Positions 52,013 to 60,836 of a DNA stretch of 64,000 nt are shown here, piece by piece. Under the pieces are notes generated by a model. The model saw only the letters and a list, made by a program, of their open reading frames with translations, was not told where the DNA came from and ran no database searches. Position numbers and translations under genes: made by a program. Position 1 is the stretch's first letter, and each line of letters starts with the position of its first letter. The DNA is from Paenibacillus shirakamiensis (GTDB taxonomy: Bacteria; Bacillota; Bacilli; Paenibacillales; Paenibacillaceae). Location: contig NZ_JAGGLD010000001.1 in assembly GCF_017874255.1 (NCBI RefSeq), positions 310,001-374,000 on the forward strand. Reading direction: 5' to 3'.

Positions 52013-53191
52013 TCATCCGATATCTTGTAGTGCAACCGCGAGAATCTCGCGGTTTTTTGCTGTAATTTCACTTCTGCGTGGTATAGGTTCCCATTGACTT
52101 AAGTCATCCATCCACTGTGTTGGGAGGGGGACAGGAGCCTGTATTGTCCATCGCTGAATCCATGCCTTAGGCAGCAAGGTTAAGGGTTCTTGTTTGATTT
52201 GCTCTACTAGGGGATCCGAACTCATCTCTAGCCAAAGCAGACTCCAAGCCCGAGGAACAACTTTCCAAATGTCATATCCCCCGCCACCGACGGCAACCCA
52301 GCGCCCCTGACAGTGAGTATGAGCTAATTCATGAATGATTGCAGGCATTTGTTGATAAATATTCATACTACAGTGCATATGAGAGAGCGGGTCAAAAGCA
52401 TGAGCATCGCATCCGTGCTGGCTTACAATGATATCCGGTTTAAAATGAGCAGTAAGCCGAGTAATAGACTCTTTGAAGCACTCCATCCAAGACGCATCTT
52501 CTGTATAAGGTTCAAGAGGGAGATTGACGGAGTGGCCAAAGCCTAAATGTTCACCGCGTTCATGAACAAAACCGGTTCCCGGGAATAAATACTTTCCTGT
52601 CTCATGAATGGAGTAGGTGCAGATGTCTGAGTCCGAGTAGAAGCTCCACTGCACCCCATCTCCATGATGCACATCTGTATCAATGTAAAGTACTCGAGCT
52701 TGATACTTTTCACGAATATGGGCGATAGCTACAGCTGCATCATTATAGACACAAAATCCAGCGGCTTTACCGATGAGCGCATGATGAAGTCCACCGCCAA
52801 GATGTAAAGCATGATCTGCCTTCCCAGACATGACAGCTTCAGCAGCAGTAAGTGTACCACCAGCTATATAAGAGGAGGCTTCGTGCATCCCTGTGAAATA
52901 GGGGGTATCTTCATCTAATAGCCCATAGCGCTCTGCTTTAGCAATCCACTCCGAAGCAGGTGTTTCAGCACTGAGTTCTTGAACAGCTTTGATGTAATCC
53001 ACATGATGGATGCGAAGGAGTTCCTCCTCATTCGCAGGTCTAGACAGAATTTTGGCCTCCAAAGGTAAAGCACCTACTTCAGATAACAAATCAATCGTGA
53101 GTTGCAGGCGAATGGGATGGAAGGGATGACTGTCATGAAAATGATAATTTAAGTTTTGATCATGATGAACAAATACGGCCTTCCCGGACAT
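52013..53191 (-). CDS. acuC: acetoin utilization protein AcuC (histone deacetylase family)
   Basis: A 392-residue class I-type deacetylase: HPIRLQLT start, ALHLGGGLHHALIGKAAGFC, YIDTDVHHGDGVQW (zinc DxH), QHGCDAHAFDPL and VGGGGYDIWKV. In B. subtilis AcuC deacetylates and reactivates acetyl-CoA synthetase after modification by AcuA. It follows acuA by 27 bases, with no acuB between, and ends convergent with mtnN. Confidence 0.94.
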   Translation of the reverse strand: MSGKAVFVHHDQNLNYHFHDSHPFHPIRLQLTIDLLSEVGALPLEAKILSRPANEEELLRIHHVDYIKAVQELSAETPASEWIAKAERYGLLDEDTPYFTGMHEASSYIAGGTLTAAEAVMSGKADHALHLGGGLHHALIGKAAGFCVYNDAAVAIAHIREKYQARVLYIDTDVHHGDGVQWSFYSDSDICTYSIHETGKYLFPGTGFVHERGEHLGFGHSVNLPLEPYTEDASWMECFKESITRLTAHFKPDIIVSQHGCDAHAFDPLSHMHCSMNIYQQMPAIIHELAHTHCQGRWVAVGGGGYDIWKVVPRAWSLLWLEMSSDPLVEQIKQEPLTLLPKAWIQRWTIQAPVPLPTQWMDDLSQWEPIPRRSEITAKNREILAVALQDIG

Positions 53192-53218
53192 GACGGTTCA
53201 TTCCCCCCTCTCCTTGAG

Positions 53219-53851
53219 TTAGTACATGAATCGTTGATGGAATCGAATTCGGTCGAATTCTTCTTTTGATTCGAGCGGCACATTTTTACCAATACGAACC
53301 ATCAAGCAATTGGCAGGATGAGAGCAAATTTCTGGATCATCCGTGGCATACCAAACCATATCAACAGTTTGCATCAATTTTTCCATCATTTTACGATATT
53401 CCCATACATCAAGACCACTGCTTTTCAAATCCCAATGCCAATAATACTCTGTGGTAAATACGATATAATTCTCCATTTGGTCCTCTTTAAAGGCCGTGCG
53501 AATCATCTTAGAGCCGAGTCCTAAAGATCGGTAATCATCAGCTACCTCAATAGCGCCAAGCTCAATTAGGTCTTGCATGCCGCCTTGTGACCAGCGTTCC
53601 ATCTCATCCGGATAATGAAAAGTTACATAACCCACGATAACATCATGATGACGGGCGATGATCATGCGTCCTTCTGGTAAGGAAGCAATCTCTATAAGCG
53701 CTTCGAATTGATCTAAGGGCCTGCGAAAAGCATCCAATTGAGGATGCATGCTAAGACGACGGAGTTCTTCGGATGATACGGGTCCTTCCACCGTAATTTC
53801 ATAAGGTGGACGGGACAGGATCTGGGCGTGGTACACTTTACGATGTTCCAT
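53219..53851 (-). CDS. acuA: acetyltransferase AcuA
   Basis: A 210-residue GNAT protein matching AcuA, which acetylates and inactivates AcsA: HPQLDAFRRPLDQFEALIE, IIARHHDVIVGYVTFHYPD and acetyl-CoA loop DDYRSLGLGSKMI are present. It is divergent from acsA, as in B. subtilis. GGAAAGGAG before ATG. Confidence 0.93.
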   Translation of the reverse strand: MEHRKVYHAQILSRPPYEITVEGPVSSEELRRLSMHPQLDAFRRPLDQFEALIEIASLPEGRMIIARHHDVIVGYVTFHYPDEMERWSQGGMQDLIELGAIEVADDYRSLGLGSKMIRTAFKEDQMENYIVFTTEYYWHWDLKSSGLDVWEYRKMMEKLMQTVDMVWYATDDPEICSHPANCLMVRIGKNVPLESKEEFDRIRFHQRFMY

Positions 53852-53909
53852 CGTCGTTCTCCTTTCCTCTTTCCTCTCACTTATAGCAGAAAAAACAATA
53901 TTTGAAAAG

Positions 53910-53923
53910 TGTAGCCGCTTTCA
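53910..53923. promoter_or_regulatory. cre-like box on the acuA side
   Basis: TGTAGCCGCTTTCA fits the TGWAARCGYTWNCA consensus at 12 of 14 positions. It lies 59 bases upstream of acuA. Confidence 0.6.
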
Positions 53924-54028
53924 GGTGCATATGCTATAATATTTTCTGACATAAAACCTTCACATTTAAATTGTTGACAGGGTTGGAATCACAAAAAGAC
54001 GGCATTCGATTTTTTTCGACAAAATTCT

Positions 54029-54042
54029 TGTAAGCGCTGTCC
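54029..54042. promoter_or_regulatory. cre box upstream of acsA
   Basis: TGTAAGCGCTGTCC fits the CcpA consensus TGWAARCGYTWNCA at 13 of 14 positions (last A is C). It is 80 bases ahead of the AcsA start. Confidence 0.75.
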
Positions 54043-54121
54043 TAAAATCCGACTTGTTTCTATTTTCATGAATTCAAACTTGCCACTATCCAAAGTACAA
54101 ACAGGATTAAAGGAGGATGAA

Positions 54122-55849
54122 ATGATGAATCAACTTCAAGGGGAAGTCATTGCTGCAGTGGCACCCTCATCCAATTTGGGTGATTACGAAACAACGTATA
54201 ATGAGTTTAAATGGGAAGATGTTGAGAAAGAGTTCTCTTGGTCTACTACAGGACGACTTAACTTGGCTTATGAAGCCATTGATCGTCATGTAGATGCAGG
54301 ACGCGGAGGGAAGACGGCACTGCTGTATAGCGATGCAGAACGTGATGAATCTTATACTTATGAAGATCTTCAATTACAATCGAACAAATTCGCTAATGTA
54401 TTGCGTAATTTAGGAGTTAGCAAAGGTGATCGAGTATTCGTCTTTATGCCACGGACGCCAGAACTTTATGTTAGTATTCTAGGCACCATTAAAGTAGGAG
54501 CTGTGGTAGGTCCGTTATTCGAAGCATTTATGGAGACGGCTGTAAAAGACCGACTTGAGGATAGTGGTGCGGTGGCTTTAATTACTACGCCTACCTTGCT
54601 TGCGCGAGTCAAGCGGGATGAACTTCCCGAGCTAAAGAATATTATTGTCGTGGGGAACGATGTGCCTACGGATGATGGATTAACGGATTATCGTTCGGCA
54701 ATGAGTGAGGCCTCTTCTGAGACGGAGATTGAATGGCTAGAACGGGAAGATGGTCTTATCATTCACTATACCTCAGGATCTACAGGCAAACCTAAAGGTG
54801 TATATCATGTTCAGAATAATATGATACAACACTATTATACGGGAAAGGTTGTCCTTGACCTTAAAGAGGATGATATATACTGGTGTACAGCAGATCCAGG
54901 GTGGGTAACGGGTACGTCTTATGGTATATTTGCTCCTTGGCTTAACGGCGCTACGAATGTTGTGCGGGGTGGACGATTTAGTCCAGCTGATTGGTATCAG
55001 ACGATTCAAAAATATGGAGTTACTGTGTGGTATAGTGCACCTACAGCATTCCGCATGCTTATGGGAGCAGGAGAAGATATAATTGCGCAATATGACCTTT
55101 CTAGCCTTCGTCATATTCTTTCGGTAGGAGAACCTCTTAACCCTGAAGTCGTTCGCTGGGGAGTTAAAGTTTACGGTCAAAGAATACATGACACATGGTG
55201 GATGACTGAGACGGGTGCTCAGCTGATTTGTAATTACCCGTCCCTTCCCATGAAGCCGGGTTCAATGGGACGACCTATCCCTGGAGTAGAGGCCGCCATC
55301 GTCGATGATAACGGTAAAGTACTTCCTCCTTATAGAATGGGCAATTTGGCAATTAAGACGCCATGGCCATCGATGATGCGTAAAATCTGGAATAACCCAA
55401 CCAAATATGAAGAGTATTTCCGAATTGATGGATGGTACATTTCTGGTGATTCTGCTTATCAAGATGAAGATGGTTACTTCTGGTTCCAAGGCCGTATTGA
55501 TGATGTAATCAACTCCTCAGGAGAGCGAATTGGTCCTTTCGAAGTCGAAAGTAAGTTGGTTGAACATCCAGCTGTTGCGGAGGCAGGTGTTATTGGTAAG
55601 CCTGACCCTACACGAGGAGAGATTATCAAGGCTTTCATTTCTTTACGTGAAGGATATGAACCTTCTGATGAACTGAAAGAAGAAATTGCAAAGTTCGTCA
55701 AAATCGGGCTGTCTGCTCATGCAGCACCTCGTGAGATTGAATTTAAGGATAAGCTTCCAAAGACACGCTCAGGCAAGATTATGCGCCGTGTACTAAAGGC
55801 TTGGGAGCTCCAGCTTCCGGTAGGCGATTTATCTACAATTGAGGACTAA
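54122..55849 (+). CDS. acsA: acetyl-CoA synthetase
   Basis: A 575-residue AMP-forming acetate-CoA ligase, close to B. subtilis AcsA in sequence and length. Motifs HYTSGSTGKPKGV (AMP loop), DTWWMTETG, WYISGDSAYQDEDGY and PKTRSGKIMRR with the Lys acetylated by AcuA are intact. The longer frame begins at 54068 but AAAGGAGG is placed for the ATG at 54122 or the next codon pair. Divergent from acuA-acuC with cre boxes in between: glucose repression and acetylation control are both expected. Confidence 0.96.
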   Translation: MMNQLQGEVIAAVAPSSNLGDYETTYNEFKWEDVEKEFSWSTTGRLNLAYEAIDRHVDAGRGGKTALLYSDAERDESYTYEDLQLQSNKFANVLRNLGVSKGDRVFVFMPRTPELYVSILGTIKVGAVVGPLFEAFMETAVKDRLEDSGAVALITTPTLLARVKRDELPELKNIIVVGNDVPTDDGLTDYRSAMSEASSETEIEWLEREDGLIIHYTSGSTGKPKGVYHVQNNMIQHYYTGKVVLDLKEDDIYWCTADPGWVTGTSYGIFAPWLNGATNVVRGGRFSPADWYQTIQKYGVTVWYSAPTAFRMLMGAGEDIIAQYDLSSLRHILSVGEPLNPEVVRWGVKVYGQRIHDTWWMTETGAQLICNYPSLPMKPGSMGRPIPGVEAAIVDDNGKVLPPYRMGNLAIKTPWPSMMRKIWNNPTKYEEYFRIDGWYISGDSAYQDEDGYFWFQGRIDDVINSSGERIGPFEVESKLVEHPAVAEAGVIGKPDPTRGEIIKAFISLREGYEPSDELKEEIAKFVKIGLSAHAAPREIEFKDKLPKTRSGKIMRRVLKAWELQLPVGDLSTIED

Positions 55850-55865
55850 TCTATAATTTATGAAT

Positions 55866-55912
55866 ACGACAAAAGACGAGTGGACTATGATATCCGTTCG
55901 TCTTTTGTCATT
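55866..55912 (+). terminator. terminator of acsA
   Basis: GACAAAAGACGA / TCGTCTTTTGTC, 12 bp perfect, with an 18-base loop; T run poor. Confidence 0.8.
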
Positions 55913-55980
55913 GTTATATTTGGAGTAGAGATGAAGTGAATGACAACAAATTTGATAGTAAATCTTTTCATAAGATACAC

Positions 55981-56026
55981 CAAAATGGCCAACTAATGAT
56001 CTTCATCATTATGTTGGCCATTTTTA
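55981..56026. terminator. terminator of the PBP gene
   Basis: AAAATGGCCAAC / GTTGGCCATTTT with an inner AATGAT / ATCATT; T run on both strands. Confidence 0.88.
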
Positions 56027-56041
56027 GTTAGTGCAAATCTT

Positions 56042-59000
56042 TTATTTTTCAACTGTCAATGAAGAGGTTGGAACCGATTCTCCCGAGCTATTGACGGCAG
56101 TGACACGAACATTTCCGTGAATGGAGGGAGCTATGAAGCTGTATTGATTGGTTCGAACGGTAGCTACTAAGGTATATATTCCTTTATCTTTGTCAGCAAA
56201 ATAGATATTATATCCGGTTACTTTTTCAGCGATTTTATTGGCCTCCCAAGTGATCCGTATCCCATCTGTGCTGACTTGACCTTGTAATTGATGGGGAACT
56301 GAAGGAGCAGATAGTGTTCCTTCGGTATCTCCATTTGTATCTCCACCTGTCTGACCATTTCCTGTCCCTTCAACTGGCATTTCATTCGGTGAATCTGTAT
56401 CAGGAACTACTGGATCTATAGGATCAGGAAGAGGCGATGTAATGCCATTAGAGGTCACGACTGTACTAGGAGCGGACTCATGTCCTCCTACATCGACTGC
56501 AGTAACATAAAATGAATAATTATGTCCGTAAGATGTCCCCACATTGAATCGAGTTGCTTCTCCAGTTAGGACAGCATTCACATATTGGAATCCGTTACCG
56601 TCTAGCGACTTGTAGACGCGATAGCCTACTACGTCTCGCTCAGGGTTAGCGCCAAACGTAATGGTATGACTACTTGCACGCGCAGAGACTCTGACACTAG
56701 TGGGAGCTGAGGGAGCATGCCCATCGTCCATCCTAGGATCTACCTTGCTAGGTGCATCCTCCCCGGCGTCTTTTGGCATATAGAAGCTAATAGGTTTATG
56801 ATTTCCCTTCATTTTGGAGAAAGCTGCTTGGAGTTCATCTACCAAGTCCTTAATGGATGTGTCGCGCCGCATCACAACTTTTTCTTTAACCATATCCGAA
56901 GGTGTCTCATCATGTGGAATATAATTCACGCCATTATAAGTAATATATTTGGCTCTCACCAGAACATTGTCTGATTTGGTGGGAACGTATTTAATATTGA
57001 ATACATCCGTCACCATTTTACCTGCTTGGCGAGTTAAGGCTGTGGGTAACAATCCACTATATCCTGACACGGTTCGCGTTACAATTCCTTCAGGCTTGTT
57101 AAATGCAGGCGTTTTAAATATCTCGGGTTTGGCAGCTGTTACTTCATTCATAACTAAGGCCCATATCGATCGGGCTCTCCCTTTAGCTGCTTTGGTCTCT
57201 AAAGTATTTTTAGGTTCTTTGTAGCCTACCCAGACCCCAAGCGTAACGTCAGGAGAATATCCCATGAACCAGACATCGCCGTAGTTCTGTGTTGTTCCGG
57301 TTTTTCCTACGATTGGAATTTGCCCATATTTATTAAAATCTTTGGCTACAGTATGACCTGTAGAACCTGTCTCGGAAATGACAGTTCTAAGCATATCTGT
57401 CATAAGAAAAGCTGTTTGTTTGGAGAACACTTGCTGAGGTTTAAGCTGGTGTTGATACACGACATTACCATTGGAGTCGGTGATTTTATCAATCATATAC
57501 GAGTCGTTGTATACTCCCTGGTTCGCAATAGAGCCATAGGCATTAGTTAGCTCTTGCACGGATACACCTGTTTTGAGCCCTCCAAGAACCCCTGTCTGTG
57601 ATTGATAGTCACTTTTCTGTATTGTAGTGATGCCTAACTTTTTAGTAAACGCCCATGCATCCGGAATGCCTACAACTTGATTGAATAATTTAAGGGCTGG
57701 AATATTACGGGACTCATTCAGGGCTGTACGTGCTGTAACCAAACCTTTATAGCCACCGCTGGAGTTGACTGGTATATGGAATCCCTTTTGATAATCCCTC
57801 AAGATCATAGGGGAGTCATCAATGATGCCAGCCGGTTGAATAAGACCTTTCTCCAAAGCGGGCAAATAAGCAGCGATAGGCTTCATTGTGGAACCTGGCT
57901 GTCTAACCATTTGTGTGGCATAGTTCATCTGCTCTGTATAGAAGCTGCGGCCTTCAATCATGCCTAGTATCCCGCCTGTGCGATGATCAATCATCATGCC
58001 AGCGACTTGCTCAAGTCCCTTAGATTTACTTGCAGGGGAGAAATTATTGCTGTTATCTGAGACCTTATGCATAGCACTATAAATTTTAGGATCGATAGTT
58101 GTATAAATCCGGTATCCACCCACCATTAATTGCTGCTTCGCTTCATCAATCGCTTGAGTTGGAATGTTATTTTTATCTAGTTTGGGATCTTTGAGTAAAG
58201 CAAGGACTTGAGCAGTTTGGCGCTCGGTTTCAAGCATAAGGTACGGATAAGTATCATATGCTTTTTTGGTTTGTGGAGCTAAGGAAGACTTAATATCAAA
58301 AGAAAGTGCTTTGCTGTACTGAGTTTGATTGATTTTGTTCTCTTCTAGCATTCGTTGCAATACAAGATGTTGCCTCTTCATAGCACGCTTAAAATTATCC
58401 TTCATAAACTCACCTTTCCCGTTGTAAGCGGAATAGGCAGAAGGAAGCTGCGGCAGGCCAGCTAGATAAGCTGACTGAGCTGTATTTAACTTCGTTAAAT
58501 CGGCAATACCAAAAATTCCTCGAGCAGCGGCTTGAATGCCGAATACATTGTACCCATTGGAACCATTACCAAAAGGGACTTTATTTAAATATGCAGTTAG
58601 TATTTCTTGTTTGCTCAGAAATCGTTCTAGACGTAAAGAAAGTAGTATTTCTTTTACCTTTCGATTGTCAGTTCGATCTAGATTTAAGAATACTCGGCGG
58701 GCAAGCTGTTGAGTTAATGTACTTCCTCCAGTTTGCGTGCTTTCATTTAACACTTTTTGTTTGACTGCCCGCATTGTGCCTTTAAAATCTACTCCAGGAT
58801 GGCTATAAAAATCATTATCTTCAATGGATAACACAGCATCGATGACATTTCGAGGAATCTTGTCAAAGGTAACGGGTCTGCGGTCTTCTTCAGATCTAAG
58901 CTGACCAATCGGAGTTCCATCTCGAAAATAAGCAAATCCCGTAATATTGTTCGTGCTAATTTTTTGTTCTATGCTCACACGTGAGCGTACAGGATCATCT

Positions 59001-59161
59001 TTAACGATGGAAGAGACGTAACCTAATACGACGCCTCCAACAAACAGAATCCCAGCAAAGGCGACCAGACCCAACCATAGAACCGCTTTCAAGGTTGTTT
59101 TGCCCCAACTCCCGCGAGGGCGATTCTGTTCTCCAGGATCCTTTTCGTTTTTTTCAACCAT
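56042..59161 (-). CDS. class A penicillin-binding protein (PBP1) with C-terminal FN3 repeats
   Basis: A 1039-residue bifunctional murein synthase. One TM anchor (about 22-49), GT51 domain with the catalytic Glu114 in SIEDNDFYSHPG, then transpeptidase: Ser424 in PGSTMKP, SRN (484-486) and KTG (620-622). After about residue 760, two fibronectin type III domains (APTSVRVSARASSHTITF and APSVPHQLQGQVSTDG) flank an acidic Pro/Asp linker. Such FN3 tails occur in several Firmicute PBPs. The ORF opens 22 codons earlier, but AAAGGAGG precedes the ATG used here. Likely ponA-type function. Confidence 0.93.
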   Translation of the reverse strand: MVEKNEKDPGEQNRPRGSWGKTTLKAVLWLGLVAFAGILFVGGVVLGYVSSIVKDDPVRSRVSIEQKISTNNITGFAYFRDGTPIGQLRSEEDRRPVTFDKIPRNVIDAVLSIEDNDFYSHPGVDFKGTMRAVKQKVLNESTQTGGSTLTQQLARRVFLNLDRTDNRKVKEILLSLRLERFLSKQEILTAYLNKVPFGNGSNGYNVFGIQAAARGIFGIADLTKLNTAQSAYLAGLPQLPSAYSAYNGKGEFMKDNFKRAMKRQHLVLQRMLEENKINQTQYSKALSFDIKSSLAPQTKKAYDTYPYLMLETERQTAQVLALLKDPKLDKNNIPTQAIDEAKQQLMVGGYRIYTTIDPKIYSAMHKVSDNSNNFSPASKSKGLEQVAGMMIDHRTGGILGMIEGRSFYTEQMNYATQMVRQPGSTMKPIAAYLPALEKGLIQPAGIIDDSPMILRDYQKGFHIPVNSSGGYKGLVTARTALNESRNIPALKLFNQVVGIPDAWAFTKKLGITTIQKSDYQSQTGVLGGLKTGVSVQELTNAYGSIANQGVYNDSYMIDKITDSNGNVVYQHQLKPQQVFSKQTAFLMTDMLRTVISETGSTGHTVAKDFNKYGQIPIVGKTGTTQNYGDVWFMGYSPDVTLGVWVGYKEPKNTLETKAAKGRARSIWALVMNEVTAAKPEIFKTPAFNKPEGIVTRTVSGYSGLLPTALTRQAGKMVTDVFNIKYVPTKSDNVLVRAKYITYNGVNYIPHDETPSDMVKEKVVMRRDTSIKDLVDELQAAFSKMKGNHKPISFYMPKDAGEDAPSKVDPRMDDGHAPSAPTSVRVSARASSHTITFGANPERDVVGYRVYKSLDGNGFQYVNAVLTGEATRFNVGTSYGHNYSFYVTAVDVGGHESAPSTVVTSNGITSPLPDPIDPVVPDTDSPNEMPVEGTGNGQTGGDTNGDTEGTLSAPSVPHQLQGQVSTDGIRITWEANKIAEKVTGYNIYFADKDKGIYTLVATVRTNQYSFIAPSIHGNVRVTAVNSSGESVPTSSLTVEK

Positions 59162-59734
59162 GGGTATCCTCCTTTTTAACAGCAACATTATAGCACAAAA
59201 ACGACAATTTGAACCTCTTTTCGCCATACAGCTGTTCGCTGATCAACAATATATGGAATTCATTGCATTCAATTTGATAAGCCTACACCATATAACATAT
59301 ACTGCTATCTACATATTCATAAAGATAAAGGTTTGGAAACACTAGTAGAAGGTGGTAAATAAACTCTATAAATTTTAATTTAAATGTATAGAACTGTGAA
59401 TTCACTAGGTTTACTAGTCTGTTTTCATTTGTTTAAGAAGTACTTGATTTTATATTATTCTGCTTATATCAAGAAGGGTTCATTTATAAATACAGAAGAT
59501 GACATACTAAAAATGGGGGAAATTAACGAATGGAATTGGTCAATAAGGTTGTGTAATTAGCTAGAATATATCTGATTATACTGTTGAATTCGGAATGTAT
59601 TGGGATATTATTGTAATTGAGAAAAGGGCTTTGTTCGAGGGAACAATGGAGGGCAATGCGAGTGTTTACTTAAGTAAAGTATAGAGAAGGCACGAATTCT
59701 ATTGCAGCTTCACGGATTTATATATAATGTGTAC
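59162..59734. other. AT-rich intergenic stretch
   Basis: About 570 bases without a supported gene. It contains the PBP upstream region. One open frame without start, 59565-59684, reads EFGMYWDIIVIEKRALFE and ASVYLSKV and ends normally; it may be a tail of a lost gene, but it is too short to judge. Confidence 0.55.
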
Positions 59735-59735
59735 A

Positions 59736-59769
59736 CAAAAAATCCCGGAGATAAAATCTCCGGGATTGA
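59736..59769 (-). terminator. terminator of rpsD
   Basis: On the minus strand AATCCCGGAGAT / ATCTCCGGGATT with a short loop, then TTTTTT. Confidence 0.93.
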
Positions 59770-59774
59770 TGTTA

Positions 59775-60374
59775 TTAACGGTTGTAGAACTCGACGATTT
59801 GTTTCTCATCGATATCTTGGGAAAGCTCTGAACGCTCAGGAAGACGAATGAACTTACCTTCAAGGGAAGTATCGTTGAATTCCAAGTAAGCTGGAAGATG
59901 GGAACGGTTTTCCACAGCTTCTTTAACAGAAGATAGGCTTAGGCTTCTTTCACGAAGACTGATAACATCACCAGTGTTCACGAGGTAAGAAGCAATGTTG
60001 ACTTTCTTGCCGTTAAGTGTGATATGACCATGGGATACCAACTGACGTGCTCCTGCACGGGAGTTAGCAAATCCAAGACGGTATACCAAGTTATCCAAAC
60101 GGGATTCAAGCAAGAACATGAAGTTCTCACCAGCAATACCTTGCATTTTTTGTGCTCTTGTGAACAATGTTTTAAATTGTTTTTCGCCCAAACCGTACAT
60201 ATGACGAAGTTTTTGTTTTTCAAGAAGTTGCATACCGTAGTTGCTTACTTTTCTCCGTTGGTTTGCACCATGTTGACCTGGAGGGAAAGGGCGTTTCAAA
60301 TCTTTTCCTGTGCCGCTCAAAGAAATGCCGAGACGACGGCTGAGTTTAAATTTAGGACCTGTGTAACGTGCCAT
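59775..60374 (-). CDS. rpsD: 30S ribosomal protein S4
   Basis: A 199-residue S4: [21 protein letters not shown] start, [22 protein letters not shown], and the S4 RNA-binding domain [38 protein letters not shown]. As in B. subtilis it stands outside the main ribosomal operons, alone, behind a long leader. There are no zinc-binding cysteines, so it is the zinc-independent (C-) form. Confidence 0.97.
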   Translation of the reverse strand: MARYTGPKFKLSRRLGISLSGTGKDLKRPFPPGQHGANQRRKVSNYGMQLLEKQKLRHMYGLGEKQFKTLFTRAQKMQGIAGENFMFLLESRLDNLVYRLGFANSRAGARQLVSHGHITLNGKKVNIASYLVNTGDVISLRERSLSLSSVKEAVENRSHLPAYLEFNDTSLEGKFIRLPERSELSQDIDEKQIVEFYNR

Positions 60375-60570
60375 TGTATAGTAGACTCCTTCGTAATTTG
60401 AATTTTGAGGGGGGGCTACAATTTGCGCCGAGTTTGTCTGTCGTACGGAAGGGATAGGTTGTCCGTACTACTTATTGGAGAGTTCAGCCGCTGTCCAGTA
60501 AGCAACAAAGCCGTGAGGGTGACACATTTTTACGCCCGATATTGAGGACTCTATCCAGTCTTCATCAATA
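60375..60570 (-). promoter_or_regulatory. long leader of rpsD, probable S4-binding autoregulatory RNA
   Basis: About 195 bases separate the promoter from rpsD. The leader is GC-richer than the surroundings and holds complementary parts such as GTACGGACAACC / CCTTCCGTAC (about 60435-60475) and a C-run near AGCCCCCCCTC. In B. subtilis S4 binds such a leader to repress itself. The fold here was not computed. Confidence 0.6.
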
Positions 60571-60576
60571 ATAAAT

Positions 60577-60604
60577 TCTATATGAAGTATAGGGTTAAAG
60601 TCAA
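60577..60604 (-). promoter_or_regulatory. promoter of rpsD
   Basis: On the minus strand TTGACT, 16-base spacer, TATAGA. Confidence 0.75.
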
Positions 60605-60836
60605 GGTGTTATATTTGTTTAAAAAACGGGTATTTTGTCGATAGGGCTTTTGAACTAAAAATATGGGCCTAAAATCTGAAATTTTGATGCAAAATCCATT
60701 TTAACATAGTAGAATACTAAACGTAGAGGTTTAATTATTGGGACTGAGGAATTCTGGTTATGTAATATGTTAAAGTAAGGAAGTTGATAAAAGTTACTAT
60801 TACGCCGTCGGAGACACGGTGCAGAAGGAGCCCCCT
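60605..60836. other. divergent intergenic region, no gene seen
   Basis: AT-rich; upstream region of both rpsD and the GGDEF gene. No further motif identified. Confidence 0.5.

Noticed and set aside
59565..59684. Start-less 39-codon frame
   Set aside because: Protein-like but too short and without start; kept only as a note in the intergenic entry.
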